From Rhodococcus sp. IEGM 1379 (lineage in GTDB: Bacteria; Actinomycetota; Actinomycetes; Mycobacteriales; Mycobacteriaceae), in the NCBI RefSeq assembly GCF_030056815.1, contig NZ_JASHKR010000028.1:1-46846 (forward strand): DNA of 46,846 nt, read 5' to 3'. A program made the position numbers and the translations under genes. Shown here piece after piece: positions 23,059-31,845 of this stretch. Positions within the stretch are counted from its first letter, which is position 1. Every line of letters starts with the position of its first letter. The notes under the pieces were generated by a model. It had not been told where the DNA came from. It searched no databases and worked only from the letters and a program-made list of their open reading frames with translations.

Positions 23059-24234
23059 ATGGATGCCCTGATCCCGGCGATGTACGGAATATTCGCCGTT
23101 CTCCTGGCGGTGCTCTCGATCGAACCTCCGTACGTCACCCCGCTGTGGGCGATGGTCGCGCTGGGTCTCTGTGGCCTCGCAGTCCTGGCCTGGCGGCGTC
23201 GGTATCCGCTGCTGGCCTTTGTAGGCGCGATGGTGCTGTCTGTGCTTTCTTTGGCTGTCGGTTCGGGAGCCGAGACGATACTTGCCGTGTTCGCGGTATA
23301 CACCGCCGGCGTTCGCCGCAGTGCATTGGGCGCCGGGCTCTATTTCGGTGTTGCGATGGTGTTCGGGGCACTTGGCGCGTTCGCGCTCTGTATTCGGGGA
23401 AGAATCGGCCCCCCAATCTTGGGCGTAGCGCCGCCGCCGCTTCCCCGAGATACCTTGTTGGACTGGGCCAACTTCTATTTTGTCATCGCCGTCGCCCTCC
23501 TGATCGCGACATTGTTCGGAATGAACGTGGGGCACCGCCGGCGTCATATCGGTGAGCTGGTCGACCGGGCCGAGCGGCTCGCACGCGAACGCGACCAGCA
23601 GGCGGAGATCGCGAAGGGCCTCGAACGTGAGCGCATAGCGCGAGAAATGCACGATGTAATCGCACACAGCCTCTCAGTCATCATCGCGATCTCCGATGGC
23701 GCGCACGCTGCGATCGGAGAACGACCAGAAGAGGCAAAGAAGGCGATCGCCCGCGTGGCCGAGACCGGTCGCAGCACGCTCGGAGAAGTGCGCCGCCTGC
23801 TCGGGGCGGTGCGCGGAGAGAACGGGAGTGCAGCCGCACAGTATGCGCCGCAACCTGATGCGTCGCAGCTGATATCGCTCGTGGCCGAGTGCGTAGCAGC
23901 AGGCCTCCCGGTGCACCTTGTGGTGACGGGGACCCCGTCCGTAGACCCGGGTCTCGGCCTCACTGTCTATCGAATCGTGCAGGAATCGCTGACGAACGTG
24001 CTGCGCCACGCTCGGCGGGTGAGATCGACAACGGTCACGGTAGCGTGGATGACGGACGAAGTGACTATCCTCGTTCGAGATGTGGGATCGACTGTGTCCT
24101 CGACCTCGAGTGGGGGGCGGGGCATTCCCGGGATGAGGGAGCGGGTGGCGCTCTACGCCGGCATCATCGAGGCCGGACCTCAAGAAGACGGCGGATGGCG
24201 TGTCTTCGCACGACTGCGACGGGGAGAGCGTTAG
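23059..24234 (+). CDS. NarL-type sensor histidine kinase
   Basis: An N-terminal membrane domain of about five spans (LIPAMYGIFAVLLAVL, FYFVIAVALLIATLFG) is followed by a coiled linker and the HisKA_3 box REMHDVIAHSLSVI with the phospho-accepting His. The HATPase domain has VYRIVQESLTNVLRHA (N box) and GGRGIPGMRERV (G box). ATG 23059 is the first Met in frame, but relatives often start 15-20 residues earlier. The frame is open back past the permease stop, where only ATT or CTG codons are available, so the true start is uncertain. It pairs with the regulator 4 bp downstream. Confidence 0.9.
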   Translation: MDALIPAMYGIFAVLLAVLSIEPPYVTPLWAMVALGLCGLAVLAWRRRYPLLAFVGAMVLSVLSLAVGSGAETILAVFAVYTAGVRRSALGAGLYFGVAMVFGALGAFALCIRGRIGPPILGVAPPPLPRDTLLDWANFYFVIAVALLIATLFGMNVGHRRRHIGELVDRAERLARERDQQAEIAKGLERERIAREMHDVIAHSLSVIIAISDGAHAAIGERPEEAKKAIARVAETGRSTLGEVRRLLGAVRGENGSAAAQYAPQPDASQLISLVAECVAAGLPVHLVVTGTPSVDPGLGLTVYRIVQESLTNVLRHARRVRSTTVTVAWMTDEVTILVRDVGSTVSSTSSGGRGIPGMRERVALYAGIIEAGPQEDGGWRVFARLRRGER

Positions 24235-24238
24235 AGCT

Positions 24239-24904
24239 GTGGGCAACGATATCCGAGTACTTCTCGTCGACGACCAGGAACTCGTCCGCTACGGCTTCAG
24301 GCTGCTTCTCGAAGCTCAGCCGGGGATTACCGTCGTCGGCGAAGCAGCTGACGGAGCGCAAGCACTCGGAGCTGTCGACCGGCTTCACCCCGACGTTGTG
24401 CTGATGGATGTCCGCATGCCTGGCATCAGCGGGATCGAGGCGACGAAACGAATCACAGGTCTCCGTCCGGACATCCGCATTCTGGTTCTCACGACCTACG
24501 ATCTCGACGAGTACGCTTTCGCTGCACTCGGCGCCGGTGCGTCTGGATTTTTGTTGAAGGACACACGCCCGGGTGATCTCGTCACGGCGATTCACGCCGT
24601 CCACTCTGGTGACGCGGTCGTATCACCGCGGATCACCGCGAAGCTCATTGAAGTTGCAGCCCCGCACCTCGGTGTACTTCGGACCGTCAACGCCGACGCG
24701 GCGTTATCCGAATTGACTGCACGAGAACGCGAGATCTTCGTACTTATCGCGCGCGGTGAGACGAACAGCGAGATCGCCGCGGCGCTCTACCTGAGCGAGT
24801 CGACCGTCAAGGCGAACGTGGGCCGAGTGTTCTTCAAGCTCAGCCTTCGTAACCGCGTCGAAGCGGTGATCCGAGCCTACGAACTCGGTCTCGTTGGTCA
24901 GTGA
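24239..24904 (+). CDS. NarL/LuxR-family response regulator
   Basis: The 221-aa protein from GTG 24239 has a receiver domain with acidic pocket D11/D12, phospho-acceptor Asp57 in VVLMDVRMPG, a Thr in LVLTTYD and Lys in FLLKDT. A LuxR-type HTH follows at about 155-210 (LTAREREIFVLIARGETNSEIA, SESTVKANVGRVFFKL). The start follows the kinase stop by 4 bases with GGGGAG upstream. The kinase-regulator pair placed after an ABC exporter suggests it senses the exported or a harmful compound and activates the exporter. Confidence 0.93.
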   Translation: MGNDIRVLLVDDQELVRYGFRLLLEAQPGITVVGEAADGAQALGAVDRLHPDVVLMDVRMPGISGIEATKRITGLRPDIRILVLTTYDLDEYAFAALGAGASGFLLKDTRPGDLVTAIHAVHSGDAVVSPRITAKLIEVAAPHLGVLRTVNADAALSELTAREREIFVLIARGETNSEIAAALYLSESTVKANVGRVFFKLSLRNRVEAVIRAYELGLVGQ

Positions 24905-24925
24905 TCTGGCCGAAGAGGGGATCCG

Positions 24926-25100
24926 ATGGGGACCTGCTCCGGGATTAACCCCGATCAGCTCCTATCAGTCGCCCTGCCCGTCCCACCCCGAAGTGAGCAG
25001 GGGCAGGCTGCGGGGGCTCTGGAGGCGATCGAGTGGCCGGTCACTGTAATTCGTACGGAGGCCGCGCGTCTCCGTGAATTCGTACGGAGGCCGCGCGTCT
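24926..25100 (+). pseudogene. Possible type I restriction specificity subunit (HsdS) remnant
   Basis: The frame reads GTCSGINPDQLLSVALPVPPRSEQGQ followed by a helical stretch ending TEAARLREF. A (G)IN-LLS-PVPPxxEQ pattern leading into a long helix is the hallmark of the end of an HsdS target-recognition domain. The rest of the gene is absent, and the frame is broken by a 29-bp tandem duplication (25048-25105). Confidence 0.4.
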
Positions 25101-25105
25101 CCGTG
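25048..25105. repeat. 29-bp perfect tandem duplication
   Basis: Bases 25048-25076 and 25077-25105 are identical (unit starts AATTCGTACGGAGG and ends TCTCCGTG). Because 29 is not a multiple of three, it shifts the frame of the HsdS-like remnant. Confidence 0.9.
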
Positions 25106-25456
25106 AAGTTCAGGCTCAATAGACGGTGCCGGGTCGTTCGTCCGCATCTCGGAGGTCTTGCCACAGAATCTCGCCCTGTTCGACTCGACACCATCGATCC
25201 CGAGCTGGGCCGTCTGCTGCGCGAACACCCTGACGGGTCCGCGTTGCTCGCACAACCCCGGAGTAGGGCCCCGTCGTCGCTGATCGACTGTTGCTCAGCT
25301 GGCCCACCCGGGTGGGTCCGCAACGAAGCCGCGTTTGTCGAGATGCAACGCAAATTAGCGGGACACACCGTGTTACTTTGACCAACCTCGGGTGTGTCAT
25401 GGGGCCTCAAATCAACTTGGGACACTACTTCGGGCGGTAGTGCCGATTGCTACCGT

Positions 25457-26137
25457 TCAAGCGCCACCGATAAGGCTCACCACGTGTTCCGAATGTCGGA
25501 TATCCGCGAACCATGCGGCAAGGGTATTGATCGCGGCATTGTGTTCGTTATCGCTGAGCGCGGCGGTGGCGTCGTCGAGAAAGACCACACGAAATCCGAG
25601 CTGGTGGGCGTCCTGCGCGGTGGTAGCGCAGCAACAGTCGGTCAAGGTGCCGGAGACGATGACCGTGTCGATGCCGCGATCGGCGAGTATCGCCATGGCG
25701 CTCGACGACCCGGTAGCGAATGCACTGAATCGTATTTTGTCCAGAACGATATCGTTGTCGGCCACGTCGATGTCCGGGTGCAGTTCCCAGTTGTGGGTAC
25801 CGGACCTGAACTCGGCCACTTCAGCGCGGCCGAACTCTGTGCTCTGAAACTTTTCGAAGTACGACGACCAATCGTTAGTTGACGTGGTCGTGAAGCGGAA
25901 GAAGATGTTCGTTCCGCCATGGGAACGAACCGCTTCACTCACAGCGTTGATGTTCGCGACGATATTTCGAGCTTCAGTTACCGCTAGGAGTGCGCCGTCC
26001 TCGACGAAGCCATTTTGCATGTCGATGACGAGGTGAGCGGTGCGAGCGGGATCGAGAGTGTCGTAGGCGAACTCGCGTCCGCCCTTCATGGCGGTGTAGC
26101 GCGCGCGGATAACCGGGTCGATGACATTGTTGTGCAT
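25457..26137 (-). CDS. Isochorismatase-family cysteine hydrolase
   Basis: The 226-aa protein has the family triad: Asp39 in VIDMQNGF, Lys134 in VLDKIRFSAF and a catalytic Cys in TLTDCCCATTAQDA (position 169 by motif alignment, flanked by two more Cys). Such enzymes hydrolyse ureido or amide bonds (ureidoacrylate, N-carbamoylsarcosine, nicotinamide) or isochorismate. Its neighbour is a cytosine/allantoin-type NCS1 permease only 15 bp upstream, so an amide or carbamoyl product of a pyrimidine or hydantoin is a reasonable guess. The two form an operon under the 18-bp MarR-type operator at 27621. Confidence 0.88.
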   Translation of the reverse strand: MHNNVIDPVIRARYTAMKGGREFAYDTLDPARTAHLVIDMQNGFVEDGALLAVTEARNIVANINAVSEAVRSHGGTNIFFRFTTTSTNDWSSYFEKFQSTEFGRAEVAEFRSGTHNWELHPDIDVADNDIVLDKIRFSAFATGSSSAMAILADRGIDTVIVSGTLTDCCCATTAQDAHQLGFRVVFLDDATAALSDNEHNAAINTLAAWFADIRHSEHVVSLIGGA

Positions 26138-26152
26138 GTGATTTCCGTTCTA

Positions 26153-27559
26153 TCAGGCGTCGGCGCGGTTGCAGGCGATTCGCGGATCCGCGGGATCGGC
26201 AAAGTACGTGCGCCCCTTGGTTGCAATGGCTACGGCGGTGTGCACGACAAAAGCAACGACGAAACCGATGTAGGCGGATAGCCCGTGCAGGATGGAGTGG
26301 TCGGAGATGAGCCAAATCAGTGAGGCAACAACAGTTCCCGCGAGCAGGCCGCTGATCCCGACAGGATTGAAACGGCGAATGTGGTTACTGCGGTACTCGA
26401 TTGGTCCGGTGACAATCTTCATTCCGCCTCGAACGACGACGATATCGGCAACCACGCAAGCGACCCACGAAAGCAGGAAGATGCCGGTCCATTCGAGGAA
26501 GACGCTCAAATTACCCAGTACGTCGAACCACATCAATGCGAGCGCTGCGAGGGTGGTGAGGACAAGCCAGGTTCGGCGGCCGAGCGAATGAGCACCGAGG
26601 GCCTCCGAGCCGGAAGTGAGGGAGATCGAGCTGATATGCAAGTTCGTGAGGTTCACGCGGATCTGTGACACCCAGGCCAGGAGTACGCCGGGGACGAGTC
26701 CGAGAATGCCGACGAAATAAATCGCGGGGTCGAAGCTGCCGGTCGCGAGGGTGAAGTACATACCAAGCGGCATGGCAACGAAGAACAGGAGCGCGTAAGG
26801 AAGGACGACGGTGAGAAGCGCCTTACGCTTGAACTCATCGGCTCGGATGAAGCGGTTGTAGTCCGAGGCTTCGAAGGGATTGATTCCCACGGTTCCGGCG
26901 AGTCCGGCGATTACGGCAACAACTCCGACGACACCACCGACCGCACCTTCAGGCATTGCCGTGAACATGCCGGAAGGCATGCCGTCGTTGCGGTTCCACA
27001 CGACCACGATCGCGGTCACAAGCAACACGAGGTAGATCGGAATGGTCCAGGTGAGGATCTTCGTCATCGAACTGATGCCCTTCCATGCCATCGGTAGGAA
27101 GATCGCGGCAACGACGATGTACCAGATCTGGTCGGGCAGATCCCAGAGCTGATCGACGGAGCTGGCGAGGATCTGCCCCTCCGTGCCGGCGTAAATGATG
27201 AAGGTTCCGGCGTAGATGACGGTTGTCAGTACCGAGCCGATGGATCCGAATCCCGCTCCACGAGTGAGTAGTTCGGATGTCAATCCTTCACGAGATGCGG
27301 TGCGCGAGACGATGAGTGCAAGAACGATCAGGATGACGAACGAGATGACCAGGGCGATCCATGTCGCGGCCGCGCCACTCGTCGTCAGGTAGAGGCCGCC
27401 GACGAGCGGAAAGAAGAAGGCGGTCACGAATCCGATAAGGACACTGACGATCGGCCCGGCACCGCGCTTCGCGTCCTCCGGAACCCTAGTCCTGGCGAAA
27501 TCCTCTTCGGCATGCCGAGAGTCCACAAACGATGCGTCAGCTGGCATCTGTGTAGTCAT
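26153..27559 (-). CDS. NCS1-family nucleobase permease (CodB-like)
   Basis: The 468-aa membrane protein has about 12 hydrophobic segments. A soluble N-terminal arm with FARTRVPEDAKRGAG leads into a first span VSVLIGFVTAFFFPLVGG. NPFEASDYNRFIR, a conserved cytoplasmic motif of cytosine/purine permeases, lies in the middle. It should take up a nucleobase or related heterocycle by proton or sodium symport. ATG 27559 follows GGACAAG. It is co-transcribed with the downstream hydrolase and lies 62 bp after an operator copy also found before the MFS-marR unit. Confidence 0.9.
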   Translation of the reverse strand: MTTQMPADASFVDSRHAEEDFARTRVPEDAKRGAGPIVSVLIGFVTAFFFPLVGGLYLTTSGAAATWIALVISFVILIVLALIVSRTASREGLTSELLTRGAGFGSIGSVLTTVIYAGTFIIYAGTEGQILASSVDQLWDLPDQIWYIVVAAIFLPMAWKGISSMTKILTWTIPIYLVLLVTAIVVVWNRNDGMPSGMFTAMPEGAVGGVVGVVAVIAGLAGTVGINPFEASDYNRFIRADEFKRKALLTVVLPYALLFFVAMPLGMYFTLATGSFDPAIYFVGILGLVPGVLLAWVSQIRVNLTNLHISSISLTSGSEALGAHSLGRRTWLVLTTLAALALMWFDVLGNLSVFLEWTGIFLLSWVACVVADIVVVRGGMKIVTGPIEYRSNHIRRFNPVGISGLLAGTVVASLIWLISDHSILHGLSAYIGFVVAFVVHTAVAIATKGRTYFADPADPRIACNRADA

Positions 27560-27620
27560 GTTCTTGTCCGATCATCAGGAAGCCGCACGGCTGTCCCGTG
27601 CTGCGATCTAATGATCGTTA

Positions 27621-27638
27621 TTGTATGTATGCAAACAA
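27621..27638. promoter_or_regulatory. MarR-type operator before permease-hydrolase operon
   Basis: TTGTATGTATGCAAACAA is an imperfect palindrome of form TTGTNTGNATNCANACAA. Its reverse complement differs by one base from 29472-29489, upstream of the MFS-marR unit. Confidence 0.75.
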
Positions 27639-27660
27639 TATCCGCCATGTTGCATCAGGG

Positions 27661-28128
27661 TTACATTTCTCCGGACGCCGACCTACGCCCTGCGACCTTC
27701 TGCAGAAGTTCGACAAACATCTTCGCCTCCCCATCAGAGAGGCCTGCAAGCAGGTCTGCGGCCGTATCCTGCGATGCCACGACCCCCGCGGCGTGCAACT
27801 GGCGGCCATGATCGGTAACCGACACCAGTCGCTGCCGCTTGTCATGTGGATCGCGGGAAACCTCGACCGCTCCGAGTTCACGAAGACACCCCACGATGCC
27901 CTTGATCGTGGCTGCGTCAGCCGAGATCAATCGCCCAAGTCGGTTCTGCGACAGCGGACCACGCTCCACTAATCGCACGAGAGCAGCAAACCGGGGCGCC
28001 GACAGCGATACCGGTGCACTCCCGCTGAACAACGCCGTACTTTCCTGGTAGCAACGACGCAGCAGATAGCCGATGTTGTCGTCGAGGACATAACCCTTTG
28101 CCGCGACTTCTTCTGTCCCCTGGCTCAT
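27661..28128 (-). CDS. MarR-family regulator of the permease/MFS regulon
   Basis: The 155-aa protein has a helical dimer region, a winged HTH at about residues 55-105 (PLSQNRLGRLISADAATIKGIV) and the wing DPHDKRQRLVSVTDHG, all standard for MarR. The stop codon of the MFS gene overlaps its ATG (4 bases), so it is the second gene of that operon. The 18-bp operator occurs both before this operon and before the adjacent permease-hydrolase operon, making this the probable repressor of both. Confidence 0.9.
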   Translation of the reverse strand: MSQGTEEVAAKGYVLDDNIGYLLRRCYQESTALFSGSAPVSLSAPRFAALVRLVERGPLSQNRLGRLISADAATIKGIVGCLRELGAVEVSRDPHDKRQRLVSVTDHGRQLHAAGVVASQDTAADLLAGLSDGEAKMFVELLQKVAGRRSASGEM

Positions 28129-29426
28129 GATGCCTCTCCGTCGCCGACATGACCCGAGAATGCTACCGCCGTCGTGTTACCCGGCTGTTTTCGGGAAATT
28201 TCCCTTCCAACGAGTCCGGGACGACTGGCTGCGTGAGCGGCCACGATCTGAATTACCAGCAGTACACCGATGAACGCGAGCACACTACGCCCGCTGGGGG
28301 TCGCACTCAGGAGGAAACCTGCAAGTAGCGGCCCACACGCTGCGACGAAGTACCCGAACGACTGCGCCATAGACGAAATCTCCATCGCATAGGCCGGGTT
28401 TTGTGTACGCAGTCCGAACAGCGCCAACGCATGGACCAGCGCCCCGCCCGTCGTCGCTCCGATTACTATGTTCCAGATCAGGATCTGCTCCGGGCACACC
28501 ACAACCAGACCGAGGGCGACGACCGTCAACGACGCCGACCAGGCAAGAATGCGCTGGTCACGCGGCATCCGTCGCAAGACCCACGACCACAGTAACAACC
28601 CGACAATGCTACTGACCTGCATGATGCCTTGATGAAGACCAGCCGTCGTGCGATCGATTCCGGCCGCCACTTCGAGAGTCGGCCATGACGTGAGGATTAC
28701 GTAGTAAACCGTCGACTGCGCTCCCATGAACACGGCCACCTGCCAACAGCGCGCCGACGTCCACGGCGACCACCCAGGCTCCACCAGGTTCGCCTCGCCG
28801 ACGCGCGGCGAAACCGACTTGCGCTTCCGAAGGATCCGCGGAGCCAGGACCGCGATGCCGACCATCGGCGGGATCGCCCACACGCCGAGCGCAAGTCGCC
28901 ACCCAGCGTCCGTCGCCTCGGCGATTGGCACTGCGGTCGACGTCGAGAGTGCTGCGGCCATCGCCTGCGCTGACATGTAGACACCCGTGATGACGGCGAC
29001 ATGGTCCGGAAAGTCCCGTTTCAACAGCGCAGGCATGACGACGTTCAGGACGGCGATACCCGCTCCCAGCGCGACCGTTCCGCACCACAGAGCGACATCG
29101 GAATTCAGCGAACGGACGCCGGCGCCAAGGCAGATCACCCCAAGAGCAACGGCTATCACAGCCTCCATGCTCCGCCCCGCACACAGTCTCGGGACAAGCG
29201 GAGAGAAGATGCCGAAACAGACCAGCGGAAGGCTGATCAGCAACGCTACGCCGACCGAGCCGATGCCCAGATCGTCCTCGATCAGTCCGACCAACGGCCC
29301 CACCACCGTGACGCCAGCACGCAGGTTCACTGCCGCCAGAACCATGATCAATAGCGCGTAGCCCCACCGCCGAACCTGCGGAACCCGCGGCAACTCCGAG
29401 TGTTCGAGCATCGACGACTGTGACAT
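28125..29426 (-). CDS. MFS transporter, CynX/NimT type
   Basis: The 433-aa protein has 12 predicted spans. Its start, VRRWGYALLIMVLAAVNLRAGVTVVGPLVGLI, is the N-terminal signature of the cyanate/nitroimidazole (CynX/NimT) MFS group. SLPLVCFGIFSPLVPRL (loop 2-3 region) and WSWVLRRMPRDQ occur in the middle. The substrate is unknown; an exporter or importer of a small anion or heterocycle is possible given the nucleobase permease next door. ATG 29426 lies 46 bp downstream of the 18-bp operator, and the gene is coupled to marR. Confidence 0.9.
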   Translation of the reverse strand: MSQSSMLEHSELPRVPQVRRWGYALLIMVLAAVNLRAGVTVVGPLVGLIEDDLGIGSVGVALLISLPLVCFGIFSPLVPRLCAGRSMEAVIAVALGVICLGAGVRSLNSDVALWCGTVALGAGIAVLNVVMPALLKRDFPDHVAVITGVYMSAQAMAAALSTSTAVPIAEATDAGWRLALGVWAIPPMVGIAVLAPRILRKRKSVSPRVGEANLVEPGWSPWTSARCWQVAVFMGAQSTVYYVILTSWPTLEVAAGIDRTTAGLHQGIMQVSSIVGLLLWSWVLRRMPRDQRILAWSASLTVVALGLVVVCPEQILIWNIVIGATTGGALVHALALFGLRTQNPAYAMEISSMAQSFGYFVAACGPLLAGFLLSATPSGRSVLAFIGVLLVIQIVAAHAASRPGLVGREISRKQPGNTTAVAFSGHVGDGEAS

Positions 29427-29471
29427 GACGATCCCATGATCCCATCGACAACTGAACGAATTATTTATTGA

Positions 29472-29489
29472 TTGTTAGCATACATACAA
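29472..29489. promoter_or_regulatory. MarR-type operator before MFS-marR operon
   Basis: TTGTTAGCATACATACAA matches the reverse complement of 27621-27638 at 17 of 18 positions. It sits in an AT-rich promoter stretch (TTATTTATTGATTG) 46 bases from the MFS start. Confidence 0.75.
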
Positions 29490-29734
29490 ATAGCGCATGG
29501 TCGATCCGAAGCCTGACGACAGACGTGACCTGGAGGTGAAGTCCAACAGGCTATCGAGTTGTCAGCTCACCGAACACCCTCCCGAGCTCCGAAATCAACG
29601 GGCAGCGGCACGTACGAAAATGCTTCTGAGCCATGCAGGAAGCGTCGGCGTGTTCGACGCACAGGCGAGACCGATGGCCTGATGTCCCGCAGACGGGTCG
29701 CGATCCATCTCGTAGGCGATGTTACGAGTCGCCA

Positions 29735-30620
29735 CATCGATGGCACTGCACCCGCAAGGTGGTGCTCGAGGCCACCTACGGCTGGTACTGGGCGGCCGAT
29801 ACCCTGCAGGCAGCAGGCGCGAACGTGCATCTGGCACATCCGTTGGGTGTCAAAGGATTCCGATACCGGAGGGGTCAAGAACGACGTGCGCGACGCCAGC
29901 GATTTGGCGGATCTGCTGCGGATGCACCGCCTCCCCGAGGCGTGGATCGCCCCACCGCCGGTGCGGGAGCTGCGGGAATTGGTGCGCTACCGCGCGAAGT
30001 TGGTGGCGATACGTTCGGGGTTCAAGGCGCAGGTGCACGCTGTGCTCGGCAAGGCCGGGTTGTTGATTGCGGCGTCGGACCTGTTCGGCGTCGAAGGACG
30101 TCAACAGCTGCAGAAGACCCCGCTGGCAGGTCCGTACGCGCAGCGCGTGGCGTCGTTGCTGCACCTGATCGACGTACTCGACGCCGAGGAAGCCGTGTTC
30201 GCCGGCCGGATTTCCGAGCAGTTGCGGGAACACGACGGTTATCGGGCGATCCAGGCGTTGCCCGGGGTCGGGCCGATCCTGGCAGCGATATTTGTTGCCG
30301 AAATCGGCGACGTCACCCGGTTCGCCGGCCCGGAGGGGTTGTGCTCGTGGGCCGGGTTGACACCGCGCCACTACGAGTCAGACGCCGTTGTGCACCGCGG
30401 GCATATCACCAAACAAGGCAGCAAACTCGTCCGCTGGGCCACGGTGGAGGCGATTCAACGTAAGACCACCGCCAAGATCGCTGCCGATCGGATCCGGATC
30501 GAAGCTCGTCGTGGCAAGAACATCACGAAGATTGCCGCGGCTCGAAAACTGCTCACCCTCGTCTATTACGGGCTGCGCGACGGGCATATCCGCGCACTGA
30601 CCCGCAGTGGGGCGGCGTGA
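29735..30620 (+). pseudogene. IS110-family transposase, truncated and frameshifted
   Basis: One frame gives KVVLEATYGWYWAADTLQAA and HLAHPLGVKGFRYRR, the middle of the DEDD domain. An extra base at about 29870 moves the rest to another frame: VKNDVRDASDLADLLRMHRL through the transposase_20 domain (ALPGVGPILAAIFVAEIGD, GLCSWAGLTPRH, HITKQGSKLVRWA) to TGA 30618-30620. The first 40-50 residues with the initial Asp are not recognisable. The C-terminal half is very well preserved, so inactivation is fairly recent. Confidence 0.85.
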
Positions 30621-31365
30621 GCACCCCGGGCGCAACACGTGCGCGGCCGCTGCATTGTCTGACCCCCGAACGGCGTGGTCGCCAACGTGATTGACCCCGC
30701 GTGTTGCTTCGTCGTATCGCTCCATGCCCGCCCCCGGCCTGGCGAAGGGATGGCCGGCAGCCGAGGTAGCTCGGCCCTGCCCAACCCCACACCAACGCTG
30801 GAGACGTTGCACCACAACCACATACAGACATCGAATCGCGATTCTGGCCCTCGACGTTCTCAGGCTCCTACCAGTCTGCGCCGGGCCGGGCGACCATCAC
30901 GACCATTCGTCCTCGCTGACGCTGCGGGCGCTGTGCCTTGACCCCCGGCCCTCACCCAGCGCTGCCCGCATGGAGCCGAAACCCCGTAAAACACCACCCT
31001 TGACAAGGCCCCGCTCCTACAGGGATGACAACACCCGGCGCCGGCCATGTCGAGCGCCCGTTGCCACGCCGTAACGGTGCCCGCGAACTCGATCGGATCA
31101 CGCTTGGCCGCCGGTAGAAAATTGTCGGCCTGACCGAATCCCGCTATGCGGACCGGGGTCTGGGCTGCGCGGCCGCTGCCAGTACGCTCACCAGGCAGAT
31201 CGCGCCGCTCGCCACCACCCCGACCGCCGTGCTCGACTCGGTATCCGGCGGGCTCGCGGTGCTCACACCGACCGTCGCGTCAACCAGGTCCTGAGCGCCG
31301 CCTCGGTCTCCCCCTCCACAGCTCAGGTTAAAGACAAGCTCAGACCAATAGTCGATCGAGCACTC
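30621..31365. other. Long stretch with no supported gene (IS110 3' flank)
   Basis: The first few hundred bases probably belong to the non-coding end of the IS110 element. Frames are short, proline/arginine-rich and lack start signals. I see nothing functional that I can name. Confidence 0.45.
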
Positions 31366-31665
31366 TCACGGAGTGCTCCAATCCCGGACCTTGATAGTTT
31401 CGAGTTCCTCGGTCGCGGAATCGAAGTCGGCAACAAGTCCGTCTCCGTCCAGACTTTCCTGGATCGCTGCCTGTGCGTTTGCCGGAAGTGTATGCATAAT
31501 CTGCCGGACCCGCTCCTGCCGACGGCGAACCGCACGGCGCTCCGGATTGCCCGGCGTCGCCTTCATCTGCGCAACAATGCCCTCGACATCCTCGACACCG
31601 CCTGCATGGTGACCCGCGTCCACCAACGCCCGCTCATGCTCTCTCGCTGGCCGGCTACCGGACAC
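31366..31665 (-). CDS. Hypothetical protein (99 aa)
   Basis: From ATG 31665 the frame encodes a hydrophilic helical protein with RAVRRRQERVRQIMHTLPANAQAAIQ and an acidic C-terminal part (DSATEELETIKVRDWSTP). Amino-acid composition looks like real coding sequence, but there is no clear ribosome-binding site and no family is recognised. A 24-bp tandem repeat lies just upstream. Confidence 0.35.
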   Translation of the reverse strand: MSGSRPAREHERALVDAGHHAGGVEDVEGIVAQMKATPGNPERRAVRRRQERVRQIMHTLPANAQAAIQESLDGDGLVADFDSATEELETIKVRDWSTP

Positions 31666-31686
31666 CAGTCTGGCGCATCGACCGGT

Positions 31687-31734
31687 GACCCGTAGCTCTT
31701 ATTAGGGATGGACCCGTAGCTCTTATTAGGGATG
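31687..31734. repeat. 24-bp perfect tandem repeat with a third inverted core
   Basis: The unit GACCCGTAGC...TAGGGATG occurs twice head to tail (31687-31710, 31711-31734). Its last ten bases, ATTAGGGATG, occur again in inverse orientation at 31749-31758. The arrangement resembles iterated protein-binding sites or the nested ends of a lost mobile element. Confidence 0.8.
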
Positions 31735-31845
31735 ACAGCGCCAACGGACATCCCTAATCATTCAACATCGACTTCAGAAGGAATGCCTGAACCGCGGTTG
31801 GTACTGCCCACGGCCGCTCCGGGCCCAGGAACACTGTGAGTCGCA

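Larger units (their letters stand above)
24905..25456. other. Stretch with only gene remnants
   Basis: This stretch holds an HsdS-like fragment, a 29-bp tandem duplication and further frames without recognisable domains. No intact gene is supported. Confidence 0.5.
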
